Positions 10,280 to 20,400 of a stretch of 64,000 nt of DNA are shown in pieces. Made by a program: the position numbers and the translations under genes. This stretch comes from Melieria omissa (Eukaryota; Arthropoda; Insecta; Diptera; Ulidiidae). Under the pieces are notes generated by a model, which saw only the letters and a program-made list of their open reading frames with translations, was not told where the DNA came from and ran no database searches. Position 1 is the first letter of the stretch; each line of letters begins with the position of its first letter. The stretch spans positions 28,333,123 through 28,397,122 of the forward strand of contig OZ020270.1 of the NCBI GenBank assembly GCA_963971225.1, written 5' to 3'.

Positions 10280-10721
10280 TGATACGATGAGAGATTCTGT
10301 GCCGCACTGTACAGGAATGCCTTTCTCCGCACGAATGTGTTCCAAACATACTTTTAGGCATGCACTGTGAAGTACAGCAAAACTGTTATAAATTCGCTTG
10401 GTATAGTCCGATATGGCAAGGATGGTTCTCGAAATGGGCTGTGCGAGAATAGTCGAGCGTTTTCCAATTAGAAGTGCAAGAAACTTCGGCGCGATAAGAA
10501 AACTGGTATAAAAGCAGCAGTGGCAGCGCAAGGAGTCGAGTCGGTGTTGAGCAAGCAATGGGGAAACATGCAATAGTAGTAGTGTAAAGTAGAACAAGTG
10601 CAAATTTGTAAATAAAGCGATTGTTTGTTTTGACTACGTTGCGCTGGATAACTGAAGTTGGTTTATTTTCAAATACAATCAAAACGTACCGTCGATAACG
10701 AACTGGGGAATTTTCGTAACA
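10280..10721 (+). repeat. G1 5' LTR with TATA and polyadenylation signals
   Basis: It begins TGATACG and ends CGTAACA. A TATAAAAG box is near 10507 and an AATAAA-type signal near 10612, giving a plausible U3-R-U5 order. It is nearly identical to the 3' LTR, so insertion was not very ancient. Confidence 0.9.
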
Positions 10722-10723
10722 TT

Positions 10724-10741
10724 TGGTGTCAGAAATTGGGG
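10724..10741 (+). other. G1 primer binding site, tRNA-Leu-like
   Basis: TGGTGTCAGAAATTGGGG follows the 5' LTR by two bases. The complement resembles the 3' end of a leucine tRNA (…TGACACCA). Element A uses almost the same site. Confidence 0.6.
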
Positions 10742-10783
10742 ATTGTATTACTGAAAGTAAAATAAAATTATAAAAACGGAAAC

Positions 10784-12718
10784 ATGGTTAAACTGGAGCT
10801 GCTGAAGGTTGACCAGCTGAAGAAGGAGCTGGCTGCCTGGAATTTGCCGACTGCTGGCGGTAAGGTGGAGTTGCAGCTGCGTTTGCGAGAGGCGTGTGAA
10901 TCAAGAGGCATTGATTGGGCTGCACACGAGTTCGGAACGCAGGAACAAGAGGCGTCGGCCAAGGTGGAGGAATCGCCTGCTGGTGCTGCGTCGATGCAAA
11001 GTACGGCTGCAGCGGCTACGCCACCACAAGCAATGGACATGAGCCAGTTAATGGTTGCACTTAAAGGCATGTTTGAGACTTCCAACCGTGAAATGGCAGC
11101 CAAAATGGAAAATGAAAATCGCGAAATTTCGGCGCAAATGGCAACGAAACTGGAAACCGCGAATCAGGAACTTTCGGCGCAAATGGCAACGAAACTGGAA
11201 ACCGCGAATCAGGAACTTTCGGCGCAAATGGCAACGAAACTGGAAACCGCGAATCAGGAACTTTCGGCGCAAATGGCAGCGAAACTGGAAACGACGAATC
11301 AAGAAATAGCAAGGATGGAAACGGCGACCCGTGAAATATCGGAGCAAATGGAAGCGTGCAACCGAGAAATGGCGACAAATTCTGCGCGCATAGAACAGAA
11401 GGTGGAGGAAATTTCCGATAGACTGAACGGGAAAGTTGAGCATCTTGAGACGCGAATGGACAAGTGGGACAAACGAGTTGACAGTCTGGAGGATTCGGTA
11501 AACAGGAAAATCGAGGAGCGGCTTAGAGAGGTACAGCTGCGAGCAAGAGTGCAGTCGGTTGAGGAAAGTTCTGCCATAGCAGTGCCTACTTATGATGGTA
11601 CTACGTCGTTCGACACATTCAAACTACAATTCGATATGGCTGCTTTGGAGAGTCAGTGGACCGATGTTAGGAAAGGTCGGAGACTGATACTGGCTCTAAG
11701 AGGTCCGGCGGCTGAGGTAATAAAAACAGTTCCGGAAGGTTTGAGAGGTGATTACGAGACCGTCATAAGGGCGCTGGCAGCCAGATACAGTGACGAGCAC
11801 AACAAAATGCTGTATTATTGCGAGCTGAAGAACCGCTGGCAAAGAGCAGACGAGGCGCTGCAGACGTATGCAGCAGACATTGAGCGGCTCGTACAGTTGT
11901 GCTACCCGAAATTCGGCGCTGATTATCTCGAGAGGATGAAGATTGAGGCGTTTATTGAAGGTCTTCATGACCCGGAGACACGACGCAGTGCATTGATGAT
12001 GGGCAAGCCGACATTCCGTGAGACGGTGACAAGCGCATTGACGTATGAGGCGGCCTGGAGGGGAAGTTTTCGACATTCATCTGCGGAGATGCATGGAGTC
12101 CAATCTGGACGTGTCACGCAAAGCCAGACAGTGAGCTCGGATGCACCAGCGGGGCTGCGGGCAGTATCATCTCGAGTCAGTTGCTGGCGATGTGGCAAGC
12201 AAGGCCACATATCACGAGACTGCCATCTGCGGGAAAAGCGTTCCGGACAAAAGACGTCGCCAAGAAGGGATGACGCTCTGCCACATCATTCGTGCGAGAC
12301 CGAACGCAGGCATAATTCGCAGGCCGAAAACGAGGGACAAATTGTGGATGTTCGGTCGGTAAGAGTTCTGCAAGAGAAAGATTGGCTTGCGGAAAGGCTA
12401 CAGAAGGACCAGCGCAAGGATACCGATCTCGCGAAGATCATCGAAGGCAAAGCGCAGAGATTACGGCCGGCCTGGCGGGAGATGGCTAATGAGAGCCCGA
12501 TCACGAAGGCTTACTGGGCACAGTGGCAAAGTCTACGTCTGCAGGATGGCTGCCTATACCGCGAGTGGGAGAGCAGGGATGGCAGGACCAGAAAATCCCT
12601 AATAGTGGTCCCGAGAGGCCGGATCGACGATGTCATCGAGGAAAACCATAACGACTCCAGTGGAGGGCACCTAGGCATCGCAAAAACTGTCGCCAAGATA
12701 AGAAGGCGGTTCTATTGA
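10784..12718 (+). CDS. G1 gag fused to an integrase zinc-region remnant
   Basis: This 644-residue frame opens with a SAP-like segment (LLKVDQLKKELAAWNLP, residues 1-35). It then has a long coiled coil with about four 15-residue tandem units (QELSAQMATKLETAN), and the Gypsy gag capsid region (about 265-420). A zinc knuckle CWRCGKQGHISRDC lies near residue 466. From about residue 530 the sequence is the region preceding and including the His pair of the integrase zinc domain (NHNDSSGGHLGIAKTVAK). The deletion of protease to RNase H left the frame open. A stop replaces the next residue, and the Cys pair (GCKWC) follows outside the frame. Gag packages the RNA; the fused tail is unlikely to work as integrase. 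Confidence 0.85.
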   Translation: MVKLELLKVDQLKKELAAWNLPTAGGKVELQLRLREACESRGIDWAAHEFGTQEQEASAKVEESPAGAASMQSTAAAATPPQAMDMSQLMVALKGMFETSNREMAAKMENENREISAQMATKLETANQELSAQMATKLETANQELSAQMATKLETANQELSAQMAAKLETTNQEIARMETATREISEQMEACNREMATNSARIEQKVEEISDRLNGKVEHLETRMDKWDKRVDSLEDSVNRKIEERLREVQLRARVQSVEESSAIAVPTYDGTTSFDTFKLQFDMAALESQWTDVRKGRRLILALRGPAAEVIKTVPEGLRGDYETVIRALAARYSDEHNKMLYYCELKNRWQRADEALQTYAADIERLVQLCYPKFGADYLERMKIEAFIEGLHDPETRRSALMMGKPTFRETVTSALTYEAAWRGSFRHSSAEMHGVQSGRVTQSQTVSSDAPAGLRAVSSRVSCWRCGKQGHISRDCHLREKRSGQKTSPRRDDALPHHSCETERRHNSQAENEGQIVDVRSVRVLQEKDWLAERLQKDQRKDTDLAKIIEGKAQRLRPAWREMANESPITKAYWAQWQSLRLQDGCLYREWESRDGRTRKSLIVVPRGRIDDVIEENHNDSSGGHLGIAKTVAKIRRRFY

Positions 12719-13102
12719 GTAGGATGCCAGGAGTCTGTCGCTGAGTGGATCAGAGGCTGTAAATGGTGTTCGGCTGCGAAAGGGCCGAGGAGAAGATCGC
12801 GGAGCCGCACTCAACTAGTTGAAAGCAGGTTGACAGCGAGCTATGGTCTACGGGCTAACCCAGAGGGGTTCCAAGAAGGCAATCTGGTAATGCTTTTCAA
12901 CCCGCAGCGGAGGAAAGGTTTATCTCCACAGCTTCAAACGTCAGGGGAAGGACCGTACAAGGTCGTGACCAGGATTAATGACGTGGTGTACAGGGTGCAA
13001 CGCTGCGGCAACAGAAACGCCAGGTTGGAAGTAGTCCATTTGGAGCGCCTGGCGTCTTACTCCGGCGGAGCCTCGGTACTTGTTCGGGACGAACAAGTCT
13101 AA
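12719..13102 (+). pseudogene. G1 integrase remnant (zinc Cys pair and C-terminal GPY region)
   Basis: After the gag frame stop, the reading continues with the Cys pair of the integrase zinc domain. It then passes straight to the C-terminal domain: FQEGNLVMLFNPQRRKGLSP, GPYKVVTRINDVVYRVQ. The catalytic D,D,E core is deleted. The segment ends just before the polypurine-like AAGTGATGGGCAG and the 3' LTR. Confidence 0.8.
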
Positions 13103-13113
13103 GTGATGGGCAG

Positions 13114-13555
13114 TGATACGATGAGAGATTCTGTGCCGCACTGTACAGGAATGCCTTTCTCCGCACGAATGTGTTCCAAGCATACTTTTAGGCATGCACT
13201 GTGAAGTACAGCAAAACTGTTATAAATTCGCTTGGTATAGTCCGATATGGCAAGGATGGTTCTCGAAATGGGCTGTGCGAGAATAGTCGAGCGTTTTTCA
13301 ATTAGAAGTGCAAGAAACTTCGGCGCGATAAGAAAACTGGTATAAAAGCAGCAGTGGCAGCGCAAGGAGTCGAGTCGGTGTTGAGCAAGCAATGGGGAAA
13401 CATGCAATAGTAGTAGTGTAAAGTAGAACAAGTGCAAATTTGTAAATAAAGCGATTGTTTGTTTTGACTACGTTGCGCTGGATAACTGAAGTTGGTTTAT
13501 TTTCAAATACAATCAAAACGAACCGTCGATAACGAACTGGGGAATTTTCGTAACA
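13114..13555 (+). repeat. G1 3' LTR
   Basis: It is 442 bp, the same length as the 5' LTR, with only scattered differences. It is followed by the ATAT duplication and then by the THAP coding sequence of the P-like element. Confidence 0.9.
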
Positions 13556-13918
13556 ATATTGATCAATTTCATCCTCTATTTCATTGAAATCAAATAAATG
13601 GGGGGAGCTCTCTGTGTTACTTTGGGAAGTTATTTTTTTTAGGTTCAGGTTGAGAGTTGGTATCGCGTTCTTTTTAAGAAGTCTGTTACCAATAAACTTA
13701 GGTTCAAAATGGTTATCACAAATAAATGCCTTGTCGATATTTTCATCTTTTTTGAGATTGCATTTTGCGATCCATTTATTTCTGAAATATTCATTTTTCG
13801 GAAATTTAAAAAGCCGAACTTTAAGAGACCCGTAATCATTCCTATAGCTCCTTTGACAAAAAAAAATAGCGCATTTCTTGTTATTTTTACGCTTTTTGTC
13901 GGAATTACTTATATTCAT
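13556..13918 (-). pseudogene. P-like element 1 transposase: THAP DNA-binding domain
   Basis: The N-terminal frame carries a THAP zinc-finger signature: CAIFFCQRS at the first two cysteines, then LFKFP, KWIAKC, FICDNHF and the closing AIPTL motif. This C2CH domain is the DNA-binding module of P-family transposases and THAP proteins. The frame reads into the Gypsy 3' LTR at 13555 only because that LTR interrupts it. The gene resumes in frame at 10279 after the ATAT duplication. Confidence 0.85.
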
Positions 13919-13992
13919 GATAAAAACTTGACGTTAATACGAGTAAAATCAAGTCAAGTTTCAAAAAAAGGGTCGTCAACAAAATTGTTAAG

Positions 13993-14803
13993 GGGTTCAG
14001 CCACGTCAGAATTCGCTTAAATGTTTAAATTTAAACAAATTGTTTGGGATTCAACCACGTCAGAATTCGCTTAAATTTTTAAATTTAAACAAATTGTTTG
14101 GGGTTCAACCACGTCAGAATTCGCTTAAATGTTTAAATTTAAACAAATGGTTTGGGATTCAACCACATAAGAATTCGCTTAAATTTTTAAATTTAAACAA
14201 ATTGTTTGGGATTCAACCACGTCAGAATTCGCTTAAATTTTTTTATTTAAACAAATTGTTTGGGATTCAACCACGTCAGAATTCGCTTAAATTTTTCAAT
14301 TCAAACAAATTGTTTGGGATTCAACCACGTCAGAATTCGCTTAAATTTTTCAATTCAAACAAATTGTTTGGGATTCAACCACGTCAGAATTCGCTTAAAT
14401 TTTTTAATTTAAACAAATTGTTTGGGATTCAACCACGTCAGAATTCGCTTAAATTTTTCAATTCAAACAAATTGTTTGGGATTCAACCACGTCAGAATTC
14501 GCTTAAATGTTTAAATTTAAACAAATTGTTTGGGATTCAACCACGTCAGAATTCGCTTAAATTTTTAAATTTAAACAAATTGTTTGGGATTCAACCACGT
14601 CAGAATTCGCTTAAATTTTTCAATTCAAACAAATTGTTTGGGATTCAACCACGTCAGAATTCGCTTAAATGTTTAAATTTAAACAAATTTTTTGGGATTC
14701 AACCACGTCAGAATTCGCTTAAATTTTTCAATTCAAACAAATTGTTTGGGATTGAACCACGTCAGAATTCGCTTAAATTTTTCAATTCAAACAAATTTTT
14801 CAA
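13993..14803. repeat. 54-bp minisatellite, about 15 units
   Basis: The unit contains CCACGTCAGAATTCGCTTAA followed by an AT-rich half with TTAAATTTAAACAAA. Because 54 is a multiple of three, one frame stays open over 14040-14861 (273 codons of FGIQPRQNSLK-type repeats). The open frame follows from the repeat length and is not by itself evidence of a gene. Point differences fall in a few recurring unit types, which suggests array expansion by unequal exchange. Confidence 0.9.
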
Positions 14804-15803
14804 ATCAGTTAACGCAAGGCATACGAAAACACGCAACCAGACAGCGCAACGATTAGATTGATAATGAGCTGTTCTCAGCAAATTTGTTGAAGCGAAAGCG
14901 ATCGCCAACGAAAAAAGTATACACAAAAAATAAGCGCGAACAAGTGAAATTGTGTTTTTGCTTTTGTTGGCATTTTTGGTGGTTGATTATTTGCGAATGT
15001 TTTCGATTAGCCGAAGTGCGTATGGGACCTGTTGCGCTGAAAGCAAGGCGCATAACAGCAGCAATAAGATCATCACAGCGCACAGTTGAAGTGCGACTGA
15101 CCACATCAACATAAAGCAAATTATGAAAGCTGACTTCGAATTGAGAAGTTTGCCGAAGTCATCGCGAATATGTTCGAATAGCCGAAGTGCGTATGGGACC
15201 TACTACGCTGGTACGCAAATTTGTGCGAGTTGACACCTCTATGTGTTTATTTGCTTAGTGCTACTGCTCATAAGCACCGCAAATCATAAGTATCCCAAAT
15301 TCAATAATTATGCGGTATGCGTTGTTTGCAGTGAGCGAAAGCAATAAATACAAGTATACATAATTCACAATTCGCTAAGCGTATGATGCAGGTATACGCA
15401 TTTGGAAGACATGTTGGCGGCATTAGTGACTCCACGGCGCCGATTAGCATATTCTTTGTTGAACTCTTTTTGTGCTAAAATCAGTTGATTTGCAACGATC
15501 ACTGCGAAAGGATTAAAGTGTCAAGTCAAGTGAGATATTTTTTATTGGACTAACCCGAAAAAAAGAAAAGAAAGATATATTGTAAGTTTCTTTAAAATGG
15601 AAATATTGTTTGATATTGAAAAATCAAGTACAAATATTGTATGTGTTGCTTTGCAGGTTTTCTACAACGTCTAGCAATGCGGTGGTATGCGGTGTTTCCA
15701 TCTTTCCTTTGGATCATTCTCATATCGCTTCGGAATGCGGTGGTGCGAATGACTCAAACGAATATTTCCATCTTTCGTTTGGATCATTGCCGTCTTCGTT
15801 TGC
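14804..15803. repeat. noncoding stretch with short dispersed direct repeats
   Basis: No coding motif. AGCCGAAGTGCGTATGGGAC occurs near 15009 and again near 15180. A TTTCCATCTTTC-TTTGGATCATT string occurs near 15697 and 15764. These look like remnants of a repeat family that I cannot name. Confidence 0.45.
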
Positions 15804-15857
15804 GCGGCAGGCCGTAACCCGATAACGGGTTGTTATGGCCAGTTAAGTAAGTAAGTA
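15804..15857 (+). mobile_element. 5'-truncated copy of the RTE-like LINE (last ~50 bp)
   Basis: GCGGCAGGCCGTAACCCGAT and onwards matches the 3' end of the LINE at 7762-7810, including the hairpin. It ends in TAAGTAAGTAAGTA. It carries only the tail of the element, an extreme 5' truncation. The flanks do not show a clear long duplication. Confidence 0.85.
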
Positions 15858-16115
15858 CCGCATTCCGAAGTGCATAGTTCGTTTGGATCATCGGCAGCAC
15901 CGCATAGCCGAAGTGAAGTGATGATGCGATAGTTTGCATTCGTTTAGTATTGCAAGCTGATGATTCGTTCGTTCGGATTACTAGTATTCGGAATGAATGC
16001 TTCGCTTGCGGTGGGGATACATACTGATATCCGTTTTCTTAGCAGTGGCACATATCGCACCGCATTTTACGCGAATACATACTGAGCGATTAAAATATGA
16101 CCGCATGCAGATCTC

Positions 16116-16229
16116 TGTTATGAACTTAACATTCTCAAATGCCTACGCTTCGCTCTTCCCGCTCGCATCATAACACCCGAAAACACTTTTGTGCCCACAT
16201 GCGCGTTCTATATTACTTCATATTCTTTG
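16116..16229. repeat. repeat X, copy 1
   Basis: A 114-bp block beginning TGTTATGAAC and ending TTCATATTCTTTG. It recurs at 57573-57686 with about 90 percent identity by eye. Both copies stop at the same base, with different sequence beyond. Identity unknown. Confidence 0.75.
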
Positions 16230-17046
16230 ATACAAGTAAAATGCACAAATTGTTACCAACAACACACCACCACTAATAAAAACTGTCCCAAATACTTAAA
16301 ACGGCAAGAAGTGATAAAGCACTCAACAATCAACCGCACATCAATAGCAGACTCAATAAAATACGTGAACGAAAACATTCCAAGCAGCACTTTCACCAAC
16401 AACACACCAATAGAATCAATAGAAGAAATAAAGCAAAAAAGAACAACACACAACATCCAAAACAGAATAAACCAAATCAACAACAATACTGTTGCGAAAA
16501 TCCCAAGTTTTCCAAGGTTCGTTTTGATTGTGTTGGAAAATAAAACAACTTCAATTATTCAGCGCAAAACGCAGTCAGAAACTATCATTCTTTATTTACA
16601 GATTTACACTTCGCTTGTATCTACACTTGTTACCACTTTGCTTGCTTAGCACAGACCCCTTGCGCTGCCACTGCTGCTTTTATACTAGTTTTCTTATCGT
16701 GCCGAAGTTTCTTGCACATTCCAGTTGTACTTTCTATCTCGATTGTTTTAGCAAAGCTTTCGCGAACCATCCTTGCCATATCGGACTATACCAAGCGAAT
16801 TATACCAAATTTGCCGTACTTCAAAGTGCATGCCTAAAAGTATGCTTGGAAAAGCATTCGTGCATAGAAAAGCATTCAGCACAGAGTGCTTTATCGTTTC
16901 AATACGAACAGCAATAAACTCTCCCAAAAAACAACTACTACAACAACAGAAACAGCACAACCACAAAAAAACACAATAGAAACAGAAAACACAAACAATC
17001 AAAACATACTAGAATGTCAAAAAGAAGCTATCATAACCCTGCAGGA
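16230..17046 (+). pseudogene. fragment of a LINE ORF1 (zinc-knuckle gag-like), split by a solo LTR
   Basis: The frame reads VKCTNCYQQHTTTNKNCPKY, a Cys-His-Cys knuckle of the type found in ORF1 proteins of Jockey/I-like LINEs. An Asn/Thr/Gln-rich tail rich in AAC and CAA codons follows. A solo LTR (16500-16901) interrupts it. Coding continues at 16902 with TTTTTETAQPQKN and CQKEAIITLQEM. Upstream it joins repeat X; downstream it stops where the inverted-repeat element begins. It is a fragment without a start or a full domain set. Confidence 0.55.
16500..16901 (-). repeat. solo LTR of the G1 family
   Basis: TGTTGCGAAAATCCC at the left and ...TTATCGTTTCA at the right form, in reverse complement, a 402-bp diverged version of the G1 LTR. 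ATAC flanks it at 16496-16499 and 16902-16905. A single LTR with a duplication on both sides shows that the internal part was lost by LTR-LTR recombination. Confidence 0.85.
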
Positions 17047-17089
17047 AATGTAACCAGGGACTTAACTATTATAAGTGTTTTAAGAAATT

Positions 17090-17263
17090 AATTGCAATGT
17101 AACTTTTACAATGCAACATAAATTTTATTTGTTGATTATAATTATTATTTGCGACACTTAATTTTTACGTTGCATAATAACTGTTATGAGAAATAAATAT
17201 TTTTTTCATTCTCGATAATTATTATTTTGGGATTTTTTTATTTACGTTGCCTCATAACTTATA
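17090..17263. repeat. long inverted-repeat element, outer part of left arm
   Basis: AT-rich subrepeats of the form TTTATTTACGTTGCC..ATAACTATTATTTT. The arm resumes at 53937 after element A, and its inverted partner lies at 54240-54572. A duplicate of this arm piece lies at 22157-22330 as part of tandem duplication I. Confidence 0.75.
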
Positions 17264-17267
17264 TCTA

Positions 17268-17411
17268 TGTGGGGTCGGATGCAAAGGCCACCAGAAGCGG
17301 ACGAATGTACTAAAGGAACCACCTTGTACGGCAGACTTGGACAATGACAACCCTGTACGGACGGACTCGGACAGTGACGACCCTGCACGGACGGACTCGG
17401 ACAGTGACAAC
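17268..17411 (+). repeat. element A 5' LTR, first part (copy 1)
   Basis: Starts TGTGGGGTCGGATGC. It contains a degenerate tandem of about 30 bp (GACAACCCTG.ACGGACGGACTCGGACA). The P element at 17412 interrupts it; the LTR resumes at 21429 and ends at 21626 with CACA. Copy 2 is 22335-22478 plus 26492-26719. Confidence 0.88.
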
Positions 17412-20400
17412 CATGATACAAATATAGAAGGTAGAACCGCTGTAATTTGTTTTGACACTAAACCTGTTTATTGACGTTTCTCGTATTTGTCAATAGCTTG
17501 GGTCGTGATGCCACTTCGTTGTAATACTTAATTAGGGCTATTTAAGGTTCTAAGGATTTTTAGATCTTTTTTGAAATAAACACGAACATTTCAATGTGAC
17601 TAGTACATTTTGTTTAGTAATATTATGAACTGTTAGACAATCAACAACGCAATAAATAATACAAAGGTAAATTATTATGTAATTGTTTTTTTTTAATTTC
17701 TTATTAATATTCATTTTTTTTTGTGTTTTCAAATTGCTATTTAAAAACCGTATCCTAAAAAATGTTCGGCCTAAAAAGAAACGTTTCGCAACACGTTGCT
17801 CTAAAACCGTGCAATTTTGACTGTTAGTTAATAACTGTTCCATGTAGTTTGGTGTTTCCACCAAACTTTCACCGTTAATTTTGGTGAAAATGGTATTTAA
17901 AATTTGTAAAATTTGCAGGAATTCCGGAGTTGGCTTATGTAATCCCCCCTCTGAAAGGAGATTAACGTATGTATAGCTTTCATCGCCGCCAGACGACGTC
18001 CGAAACCCGTAGTTTGCAAGTTTCATTTTGGTGACGATGTACCCAGCAAAATTTTCGAGACCGTCGAATTCGACATCGCTCAATGGTGTTACTTCCTCCA
18101 TTAAGGTGTCATGTTCTTGCTGATCTTCGAACTGTGAAGGATTATTAAATGAGTTAAAGAAGAAAAAGAAAAAGAATGGATTTACATCAAGCTGCTCTTC
18201 TGTCGAAATGTCCTCGGTGTCGAAAACATCTCTAAAGATGCTGTGGCTCAGAACTTGATCTGAGTCCGGAACAGTAATGCCAAGTACATCATCATTAGTT
18301 GATTGCGTATTAGCTTCACTGCAGAGTATGTGTTTAATCCGTCCTAGGTACAGAAATATATTGTTACAAGAACAAAGAAACAGAGAATAATACTTTTTTT
18401 TTTATAAATTATGGAAGAACACTACCTAGTAGAATGCCGCGAAACCGATACTTGAATTCAAGCGGCGACGGATGGTCATGTAGACCGCCTTTGGCTCGTA
18501 TTGTACTGAAAAAGTTTTCCAGACAGTCTTGATTTAATCTTGCAGTAAGTATATATGAAATATTGTGGTGCTCCAATAAGTATTTATGAAGCAGCGGCAA
18601 CGCATTATTGTTTTGCAAAATGCCCCTTTGGAACGGCAAAAGATTTGCAGATAGCCGAAATGGTAATAAATTTGGCACGATGGTGTTCATTTTTTGAAGC
18701 ACTTGCATTTGCTCTGGTAGAGACCTGCCAAATGCTTTGCTCAATGGGCGTGAGTCGTTCTGGGCGCTTGTGTTAAAAATGTCAAACCAATCGTTAAATA
18801 ATTGGAACATTTCAGAACACTCCATAAATGCCGATGCGTCCTGGCATAAACCCAATTGCACATATCTTTTAAATGCCGTGGCAATGGTATGCGAAAATAG
18901 CTTTGTCGCATATTTTACTTTTTGCCGCGCTATTGGAAAGACGTTAAATGTTACATAAGAAAACATGTCGAACATATCTGTGAGCACAAGGAATAACCGC
19001 CAATGAATGTTTCACTCGCCAAAATCTAGGCAGCTAATCCCTTATGTCAGGCAATTATTTTAAAAGCAAAACTGCTCTCCTGAAAACTTCCCAAATACTT
19101 TGGCTGTTATTCCTTATATATAGAGTATTATTGAAAAATACCTGCGCCTTTGACATGTAGTAGTTCCAGTGACATTGATTTTGTAATGCTTAGGTCTGTA
19201 TTTGATAATTTAAGAAGGTCTTCTACGCAAGTTTTCTTTAAAAAAGTGGATTTATATAAAAATCCATTATCGACAAAATGATTCCTAAGTAGCTTGATTA
19301 GGTGGGGGACGTCAGCAAACACATGTATTCGTTTTTCCTCTGAGGAAGGGTGCTGGAAATATGGAGTTTCTGTAGTGATCCCCATAGATTTCCACAGCTG
19401 TTGGTTTTCGGATCCCAAATCACTAACTGCCGCCACAACAGTGTATCCAATTGCGTATAGCTCCGATATGATAGATGCAACTATGGTGGCAGTCATTTTG
19501 CAGTCATATCGGTAGAATACAGGCTGCTTCCATCGGCCAAGCAATCCCCGCACCATTGCTAACTGAACTAATTTTTTCGGCCCCAGGATAACGTCACCTT
19601 TCCGGTCGTATGCCCACTCCTCGCGACACTTCATCTCATCGAAAGATAAAACGCATAGCTTTTGTTCAAGTGGCAAATCAAGAGACTTCATGAGGGAGAG
19701 AGTATGCGCCTGCAGTCCCGGCTCAACGCAAAGTTTTGAGGCCCATCGCCGTAATGTCGTTAGAGACGGTAGCGGGAAATTTTGTTTCCTCAACAGTTTG
19801 TAGCAGCGCGGTCCTGCCGAATATATGCACGTTGCATAGGCTATATCCTCTAACGTGTACCGCGGCGATTTGAAGTCATTGCTGAGTAAATGAAGCTGAT
19901 TTTCGGTTAATACCCGTTTTTCAGGAGTTGCATTCCTCAGCTTCAACTCGAGAACTGAATTTTTTTCTTTTAGTTCTGCAAGTTCCTTCTCAAGCTTCCA
20001 GTTTTTCAAAACGTTTGCGTCAAGAGATTCACTGTTACCAGAAAATAGTTACAGTTGTAAATTATATTAGAAGGAAGTTAACATTGCATATGAACAATGC
20101 CATACAGAGTTAAAGGAGGCTACATGGATGAATGTTGTGGTCTTATATTTTTGTAGGTCGAAAGGTAGAAACGAAACCCAATGAGACATTTGCAGTAGGT
20201 ACTCTGTTGCTTTTTATCGATGAAATCTATAAAAATCTGAGACTTACTCTGTTTGCGTTGCGATACTTGTGTACCCCTTTCTTATTATCTTCTTCGCAAC
20301 TGATCGTGGCTCGTCGTCTCCTTGTTGCCTAGGTTAAAATTTTGAAGTGCAATTATTCTTAATTTCTTGCGCAACTTAAACTAAAATTACATACCCTTCT

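Larger units (their letters stand above)
10280..13555 (+). mobile_element. Gypsy-type LTR element G1, pol largely deleted
   Basis: A 3,276-bp element with two 442-bp LTRs (10280-10721 and 13114-13555), TGATACG...CGTAACA, flanked by ATAT on both sides. It carries gag, a remnant of the integrase zinc region and the integrase C-terminus. Protease, reverse transcriptase, RNase H and the integrase core are absent. It interrupts the P-like transposase just after its THAP domain. Related fragments are the solo LTR at 16500 and the truncated copy at 57687. Confidence 0.9.
2295..13918 (-). mobile_element. P-like (THAP transposase) element 1, old copy split by four insertions
   Basis: A single minus-strand transposase gene of the P superfamily runs from 13918 to 2295. 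It is interrupted by a Gypsy element (10280-13555), a MITE (9339-9892), a LINE (4593-7814) and a piggyBac-like element (2537-4314). For the Gypsy element and the MITE, removing the insert plus one TSD rejoins the coding frame exactly. The LINE also has a clear 13-bp TSD and the piggyBac-like element a TTAA duplication. The gene has frameshifts near 9190 and 8490, a stop near 8108 and a stop just after the LINE break, so it is a fossil. The terminal repeats were not found, so the true borders lie outside these coordinates. Confidence 0.8.

Noticed and set aside
11055..11443. Minus-strand and alternative-frame ORFs over the G1 gag coiled coil
   Set aside because: They are shadows of the 45-bp repeats in gag and show no independent motif.
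13993..14803. CRISPR-like array
   Set aside because: The units are contiguous without unique spacers and the context is eukaryotic TE sequence.
14040..14861. 273-codon ORF as a repetitive protein gene
   Set aside because: It is fully explained by a 54-bp tandem repeat whose length is a multiple of three. No start context, signal or partner was seen.
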